From Scalesia atractyloides (taxonomy: Eukaryota; Streptophyta; Magnoliopsida; Asterales; Asteraceae): 64,000 nt of DNA. The stretch is from positions 81,321,978 to 81,385,977 of the forward strand of contig CAMTDV010000003.1 of NCBI GenBank assembly GCA_947069175.1. The letters are read 5' to 3'. Position 1 is the stretch's first letter. Every line of letters starts with the position of its first letter. The position numbers and the translations under genes were made by a program. Shown piece by piece: positions 58,223 to 64,000 of the stretch. The notes under the pieces were generated by a model, which worked only from the letters and a program-made list of their open reading frames with translations, did no database searches and had not been told where the DNA came from.

Positions 58223-58609
58223 TGCAAAAAAATGTTGTGCTGTTGTGCAATTAGTTTTGTTAGGCCACCATGTAAGTGTGCTGCTCATGGGGTTGAAGTT
58301 GTTGGCATGAGTCAATTGGGGTGTTGGGATTCAACATTTGGGAGACTGCTGCTGCTTAATAAAAAATTTCAAACAGATAATGGCTGTCAAAAGGTAATTT
58401 ATTAAACATCATTTTGACCATAGTTGTAATCTTTTCTTTGTAAAGCTGTGTTTAGTAAATTCAGTATTGTATCTATAACTGTTCAAGAAACTATGAAGCT
58501 ATTGAACATATTCCATCATGTTTTTAAAACTGGACTGGTCACAACAAGAACTGGACACATAACGGCCCGATTGAGCCTATTTGAACCGTGGTTGAACCAG
58601 GTGGTCTGG

Positions 58610-58770
58610 TCAATGGCGGATCTAGAAAATCCGCATAGGGGTAACGTTTCAATGAAAAGGGGTAATGAAATCGAAAAAACGTTAAATTTTTTCAAAATTT
58701 ACACTAGCGTCAGAGCGTCAAGGGGCAACGTAGGTTACCCCTTCTATCACTCTAGGTCTGGTTGGATTTC
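58610..58770 (+). repeat. Dispersed short repeat, copy B
   Basis: Counterpart of 25426-25600: GGATCTAGAAAAT, AGGGGTAACGTTT, GAAATCGAAAAAACGT, and GGTTACCCCTTCT in the same order. Confidence 0.7.
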
Positions 58771-58923
58771 AATTTATACAATTTCGTTTTTCTTATTTTT
58801 CTTTCAAAAGCTAACTTATTGATTTGCTACTTTAAACCTTTTATTTTGTTCATTGTAGGCTTTATATTTTATTGATATTGCTAAACGCATATAAAAATAT
58901 AAAGTAGTTTCACTTTTTTTTAA

Positions 58924-58954
<31 letters not shown>

Positions 58955-59145
58955 TATTTGTATATATTTCTTAATTATTTATGATCTAGTTTTCAAAACC
59001 GGCTCGATTGGTCCAACTAGTGAACTAATAAGATGTCTAGTTTTATGGTTGGTCCGGTTATGATTATATTGGTATGAGGAGTTCAATAGAATTGAAACTA
59101 GTTTATAAAATAAATAAACAAAAAGTAAATCCTCTTCCCTTCTAA

Positions 59146-59441
59146 GACTACCCGTAGTGGGGTTTTTTGGGCGTGGATTGGGCCAAAAACACCCCAAAAC
59201 TCCCGGCACACCGCCCCCCCGGCGTTTGATTTCATTTATTTTCTTGGGCGTGGCTATTAAAACGCCGGATGAGAAATTGAATGGCTAATAAGAATCCTCC
59301 AACTCATCCATAATAATATTATTTGTTGGGGCATTAAACCACTACATATGGTCTAACTTCAAGCCCCATAATGCCCCTTTCCTGACTAAGACGCCACATG
59401 TCAGATAATGCCTTGAACTTCAAGCCCCACTACACATGGTC
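59146..59441. mobile_element. PIF/Harbinger-type MITE, 296 bp
   Basis: Ends GACTACCCGTAGTGGGG and, inward from the right, GACCATGTGTAGTGGGG, flanked by TAA on both sides (59143-59145, 59442-59444), the PIF/Harbinger target size. A second GGTCTAACTTCAAGCCCC inside suggests partial internal duplication. No ORF. Confidence 0.75.
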
Positions 59442-59939
59442 TAACTTCTCTCCCGATCATTTCTCTCTTTTGGTGTCGAAAATCATGACCTCCTCAACCA
59501 GACAACCACCATTGCCACACACCCCAATGCCTTCCTCCTACACTATCACACACCACTTCCAACCATCACACTCTAGGTTGGTTTCATTTTGGTAGAACGT
59601 GCAAATGGTTGATTTGTTGTTTAAATATTATGTGTACATGATTTGTTGATATTTTTCGAGTTCATGTTTGTGTTTGAAACTTTGTTTTCAGGGTTTGATT
59701 TATGTTAGTATTTAAAGTGTTTTTACTTAATTAATTTGAAAACAATAAATCAAATTAAAGAGATAATAAAACTAAATCAACTAATATTTTAAAATTTAAA
59801 ATAAACTGATATTTTTGAAATGTAACTGATATTTTAAAAGTAATACCCTCATTATCCCACACCATAGTTAACCAGATCACTTCAAATCCAAGAAACAATT
59901 CATCTTCACCACCTTGATCATCAACACACCATCCAAAAC

Positions 59940-60353
59940 ATGTTCGAAGCCGAATGGAAAAGAATGCAGAAGAATCTCAACCGTCTGATGCACGATAAGC
60001 TCTTCACATGTCACAGTCTCGACGTCCCCGAAAACGAATGGAGAAGAACTGATGTTAACTTGAAGAAACGGGTCGGGTTGTACCCGGTATCAGATAACCA
60101 GGGTTATAAGGTCTGTTTTAAGGGTTTGGTTGGTGTTAAAAAGTCTGTGTGCTGGTGTTGGGGTGGCCATATTTGATGCACGTGATCGTTGTGTGTTCGA
60201 GTTGCGAAAAGGGTTTTCTGTTGGTGATTGTAATGGTTTGAATGATGGTGATGTTGTACAGCTTAGAGGTTTGGTTGAGGGTGTTTAGGCTGCTGTTTTG
60301 TTTGGGCTTAAACGGGTTAATATGTACTGTGATAGCGATTCGTTTATCAATAT
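59940..60353 (+). pseudogene. RBR copy 5: isolated RNase H-like exon 1
   Basis: Near-duplicate of RBR copy 4 exon 1, with a longer N-terminus (MFEAEWKRMQKNLNRL) and DVPENEWRRTDVNLKKRVG, GYKVCFKGLVG. It shares with copy 4 the frameshift after VKKSVC and the TAG before AAV, and has an extra one-base loss near 60341 (GATTCGTTTATC). Similarity continues into intron 1 to about 60515. No RBR exons follow: a gypsy LTR begins at 60616. It is therefore non-functional. Confidence 0.8.
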
Positions 60354-60534
60354 GTAGGTTAATTCTTCATCTTATTATTATTGGCGGTTAGTTTTGGTTG
60401 CTGCATGTGTTGATGATGATTGTTTGTGTTTTAGATTGAAGTTGTTGGTTGATTATTTGTGTTCCATATTTTGTTTAATGTTTATAATAAGATAGCCAAT
60501 GTAATAGTTTTGTTTTCTTGTGATTTGGCTGTTT

Positions 60535-60615
60535 GGTAACTTCTGAATGGGTAAGTGTTGAAACAGTAAGAGGTCTGAACCATTAAGTGTTAAACCAGTA
60601 AGAGGTCTGAACCGT
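60535..60615. repeat. Short direct repeats before the gypsy LTR
   Basis: CAGTAAGAGGTCTGAACC occurs twice, 39 bp apart, with TTAAGTGTTAAA between. Resembles subterminal repeats of a MITE. Confidence 0.6.
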
Positions 60616-62443
60616 TGATGTATAAGAATTTATACATCTTTTAAACGTCAAATATTCACCATGTATGCGAGAACTCGTTGTGTTTTCATTAATCTTGATA
60701 CTCATTTGAGTTGTTTATGAAAATACAGGTCCGGGGCCCAGTGATGAAACGAAGGCTTTTGGAGTAATTTGGAGCAAATATGGAACATTTCAGCCAAATT
60801 GCCAGATATGCCACGACCGTGCCATCCATAGACACGACCGTGCCAAGCCTCCGAACACCGGCACTATCATCAGCACTATCATCAATCTGCGCAAACCAGA
60901 CTTGTCCAATAACTGGCACGGTCGTGCCAACCCCTAGCACGACCGTGCTCGTGTCATCCTAGCTTCTGATCAGCTCATCTTCGAGATCGAAATGGTCATT
61001 GCCAAGTACGTTATCGATAAGCACGACCGTGCGACCCTTTGGCATGATCGGTGCCACCTCGGGGAAATTTTAGCGGGATCTTTCCGGATTTGGTAGCAAA
61101 CGTGGTCAACAGCTCAGAAAGGTATCTGACATTTACCAAGCACGACCGTGCCAAAAGGTGGCACGGTCGTGCCAACTCTCCAGTAGCATAAATACATGGT
61201 TTCAACTCATTTGAAGGAGAGTCGGAACATTTTGGTGAACTTTTGTCTCAAGATTTTGGTCTTGGAAGCTTGTAGAGTGAAGAAAGAGCCTTTAGGAAGG
61301 TTGTATCACTTGATTATCAACTCATTTTACCATTTATCTTTTCTTAAACTTTAGTTATCTACTTGTTATTCATATACAATTTACATTATCTTGCATTTGA
61401 TTTAGTTGTCATGAGCCTTGTAGGCTAAACTTTTATGTTGCTTTAACAATGTTGAAGCTAATGAATATTTGATAACATGGAAATAGATGTGATGATTGTT
61501 GTTTGTTAATCTTCATGATGATATTTGATCTTGTTTTTGGAGTTCATATGCATGTTTAAAGTCCTTGTTCTTGAATGTTTGGTCATAAGTATATACATGT
61601 TGTGCTGGAAAGCCCATGCAGAGATTATGATTGTTGAATCTTGTTAACTTGTTGATATGATTCATAGCATGAAACTAGGAATAGTAATTGCTAACATGAT
61701 TAGGATAGTGATTTGAATATGTGTATGAATTCTTGCATTTAGATTTGAAAAGATCATATGAATGTTTACATGGATTCTATAGTTTGTGTTTATGTTGGGT
61801 TAATGATTTAGGCCAAGATTGTTATCTAGCATGACCATGCTTGTGATTCATATCAAGAACATGTTGAAGATGTCATTTACTTGAAACCGAGTTAGGGTGA
61901 TTAATGTGTTGTTCATATTAGTTTTCCTTAATTTGTAGAGTTAGGAGTTTTGACAAACAAATAACTTTAAAGATTAACATCAACTTAGCAAGTGAACTTA
62001 AAAGAATGAATCTTAGGTGTGTTGTTCACTATAATTTTCCCAAGAATTATAAAACTAGGAAACCTTGAACGGAAACTTAGTTGACTTTAGAACTTGCATC
62101 CTCACTAGTTTTCCTTAAATATTGCCATATGTTTATTAGTGGATACTTAGTTTAAGCAACCTTTCTTAGTTATCGTTCTGTATTAATTTAGTTATTTAAT
62201 TGTTATTTTTACATGATAGTTTAAAATCAAGAAATCAACTCATCTATTGAAAAAAGGTTTAAAAGTAACAAGGATTTAGTATTAAGACACCGAGTCCACA
62301 GATTGATATCCGGTTCTTACCAACTGACTATACTGTCACCTGACGGGTACACTTGCCTTTGTGTGTGTAGTTAGTTTTAAGTAAAAACCATTTTTAAAAC
62401 CCAATTTGTGTGAAAGAAAATTATAGCTATAAAATGCACATCA
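60616..62443 (+). repeat. 5' LTR, 1828 bp
   Basis: Begins TGATGTATAAG and ends GCACATCA, with inverted TGATGT/ACATCA ends like the solo LTR at 46323. It carries an array of CACGACCGTGCC palindromes (60810-61180) and then an AT-rich half without genes. Confidence 0.8.
60810..61180. repeat. Array of GGCACGGTCGTGCC-type palindromes in the LTR
   Basis: About nine full or partial units in both orientations, e.g. near 60815, 60830, 60917, 60939, 61020, 61140 and 61160. Each is self-complementary, and neighbours can pair with each other. Confidence 0.85.
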
Positions 62444-62448
62444 AGTTT

Positions 62449-62467
62449 TTGGCGCCATTGCCGGGGA
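62449..62467 (+). other. Primer-binding site
   Basis: TTGGCGCCATTGCCGGGGA, a few bases after the LTR end. The form is usual in Athila/Tat elements. Confidence 0.8.
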
Positions 62468-62639
62468 CTCGGTCTTCTTGAGAACGCTTTAAGTTACTTA
62501 TTAAGCCATTGTGAAAAATGTATAAAGTTTTTGTCTAGTTGTTTTATTTGCCTTTTCATGATTATTTGAAAAAAAAAGAAAAAAAGTATATGATAATTAA
62601 TTGCTAGTTGTTTTTATTCTTATGTATATATAGTGCATT

Positions 62640-64000
62640 GTGTTCCTTCTTTTTCCTTACAGGTCGTGCATGTCCTCAACCCCAGTTGCTGAAACCGTTG
62701 AGCCTTCATCAGAGCCGAGGCACAATCTTCATCAGAGACTCTGGGAGCGGTCCCGCGTGGTGGCCCCTACAATCGAGGTAGACGCATTGGGAGACGACAT
62801 ATTCCACGAGGTTCGTGTAGAAATGGTAGACGAAGAGGAAACGAGGGTCTTAAACGACATAGGAAAACCTTCACTTGAGGGCTTACCTGCGAGCATCAAT
62901 GCACCGGCAATTAATAATAATAATTTCGAAATCAAATCCGGTACCATATCGATGTTGCAGAATGTGGTTCAGTTTTGTGGCAAGGATCACGAGGATCCTA
63001 GTGTCCATATTGCGGGTTTCTAGAGGTTTGTACCACATTCACGATTCGTGATGCATCATCGAATGCAATACACCTTCGGCTCTTTCCGTTTTCTTTATGT
63101 GATGGAGCTAAGGAATGGCTTCTTTCACTTCCAGCTGGGTCTATCCCTACATGGAATCAATTAGCTGAGAAGTCCCTTCAGAAATATTTCCCTCCAGAGA
63201 AAACTGTTCGGTTGAGAACCAAGATTCTTAACTTTCGTCAGGACGATGATGATGAGCCCCTTTATGAGGCGTGGGAGCGGTTTAAAGTGCTCATGAGAAA
63301 GGTCCCACACCAAGGGTTGCATAAGTGGCAACAATGTCAGATCTTCTACCATGGTTTGGATGGTCAAGGACAGATGATGGTCGATACATATTCAGGCTAA
63401 GACATTGGCACGAAAAATGCCAACGAGGCATTTGAGATTTTAGGTGCGCCTTGAAGAATCGGACACAACAGCCATCGAGGGGAAGAGTTCTCGACAGGGA
63501 GTTCATCACGTGAACGATTTCACCGCCATCACAGCACGTATGGATGCCTTATCTTCAAAGTTTGATCGAGTGATGGAGATCCACTCGAGTGGTTCCTCGA
63601 GTGGGGGAGCATATCATGTAGGCGATTTTCCGATGGGAGAAGTATCACACGAGCATGTAGATTTTATGGGAAACCAATACCGTCCTTAGCATAATCCCTA
63701 CAATAATACTTACAATCCGGGGTGGAAGAATCACCCAAATTTCGGTTGGAAGTATGAAGCGTCGAATTAGCATCCACCCGGATTTGCTCCACGTCCCATA
63801 GCTCCTGGACGGTACGGTGCACCTCGGCCTCAGCAGATGCCTTCCACTAATGAACCTAGTGTGCAGGATATGTTTAGTCAACTCTTAGCTGGTCAAAATT
63901 CTCAAGGAGTCGAAAATGAAAAGCGTTTTAAGGAGTATGACGGTCGTTTCACGAGGCACGAGAGTGAGTTGAGAATCCAAAAGGCTTCCATGCAGACCAT
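62640..64000 (+). pseudogene. gag: Gypsy gag, frameshifted, cut by window end
   Basis: Capsid-type protein of an Athila/Tat-like element. The first open frame (62640-63023) ends in SVHIAGF; one base is missing there and the domain goes on in another frame with AIHLRLFPFSLCDGAKEWL, then SLPAGSIPTWNQL, KYFPPEK and YEAWERFKVLMRKVPHQGL, the Retrotrans_gag core. A stop follows TYSG at about 63399, another frame change leads to a linker with DALSSKFDRVMEI, and further stops occur near 63689 and 63769. The C-terminal region after 63769 has a Pro-rich PPGFAPRPIAPGRYGAPRP stretch. At least three defects make it non-functional. No zinc knuckle has been reached by the end. Confidence 0.8.

Larger units (their letters stand above)
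57977..59939. other. Spacer between RBR copies 4 and 5
   Basis: No gene. It holds a (TA)n run at about 58190-58219, an (AAT)n run at about 58928-58953, dispersed repeat copy B, and a PIF/Harbinger MITE. Two short Cys-rich frames near 58230-58320 show no family. Confidence 0.6.
60616..64000 (+). mobile_element. Athila/Tat-like Ty3/gypsy retrotransposon, 5' part
   Basis: A 1.8 kb 5' LTR, a primer-binding site and a broken gag are present; pol and the 3' LTR lie beyond the window. The LTR end and PBS style (GGCGCCATTGCCGGGGA) are typical of Athila/Tat-lineage elements. Confidence 0.85.

Noticed and set aside
58106..58405. 99-codon ORF across the (TA)n run
   Set aside because: A Tyr/Ile repeat produced by the microsatellite, no domain and no splice context.
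60780..60962. Thr/Val/Pro-rich ORFs at 60689-60962
   Set aside because: They are translations of the palindromic CACGACCGTGCC array in the LTR.

Overview
The window is a gene-poor stretch of plant nuclear genome made mostly of transposable elements nested in and around a decaying cluster of RBR-type (RING1-IBR-RING2) ubiquitin-ligase genes. Spliced genes with GT-AG introns, gypsy, copia, MULE, hAT and PIF/Harbinger elements and a block of plant mitochondrial DNA all point to a flowering plant. An Asteraceae eudicot is my guess from the style of the gag and LTR sequences, but the sequence does not prove it.

Layout. 1-14167: a tandem array LTR-internal-LTR-internal-LTR of a non-autonomous, gag-only Ty3/gypsy-like element on the minus strand. 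Its 2.8 kb LTRs carry four tRNA-derived modules with Pol III box A/B motifs. 14168-14968: end of a diverged relative of that LTR. 15104-23945: RBR copy 1, split by about 6.9 kb of mitochondrial DNA (15190 to about 22100). That block contains trnE, a plastid-type trnH, a gypsy pol fragment and a later hAT insertion with an 8-bp target duplication. 24000-30235: no genes, only short repeats. 30241-36150: a 5.9 kb copia element with 273-bp LTRs and the target duplication TACTT. 36396-39207: RBR copy 2, the best preserved, with three exons and one frameshift. 44215-49455: a MULE with a near-perfect 9-bp target duplication, carrying transposase and OTU-protease remnants and itself split by a 1707-bp solo LTR (TSD AAGTC). 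49571-52029: RBR copy 3, broken. 52400-54480: tandem and inverted repeats. 55428-57976: RBR copy 4. 59940-60353: a fifth, exon-1-only copy. 60616-64000: 5' LTR, primer-binding site and broken gag of an Athila/Tat-like gypsy element that runs off the window.

The RBR copies share one design: an RNase H-like exon 1, an intron, an exon 2 with RING1, IBR and half of RING2, a short intron, and an exon 3 completing RING2. Copies 1, 3, 4 and 5 are clearly broken; copy 2 has one apparent frameshift in exon 1 and intact RBR exons. In order along the window the cluster has been interrupted by mitochondrial DNA, copia, MULE and gypsy elements. The order of events can be partly read from target duplications and nesting. 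All coordinates and mismatch counts were made by eye.
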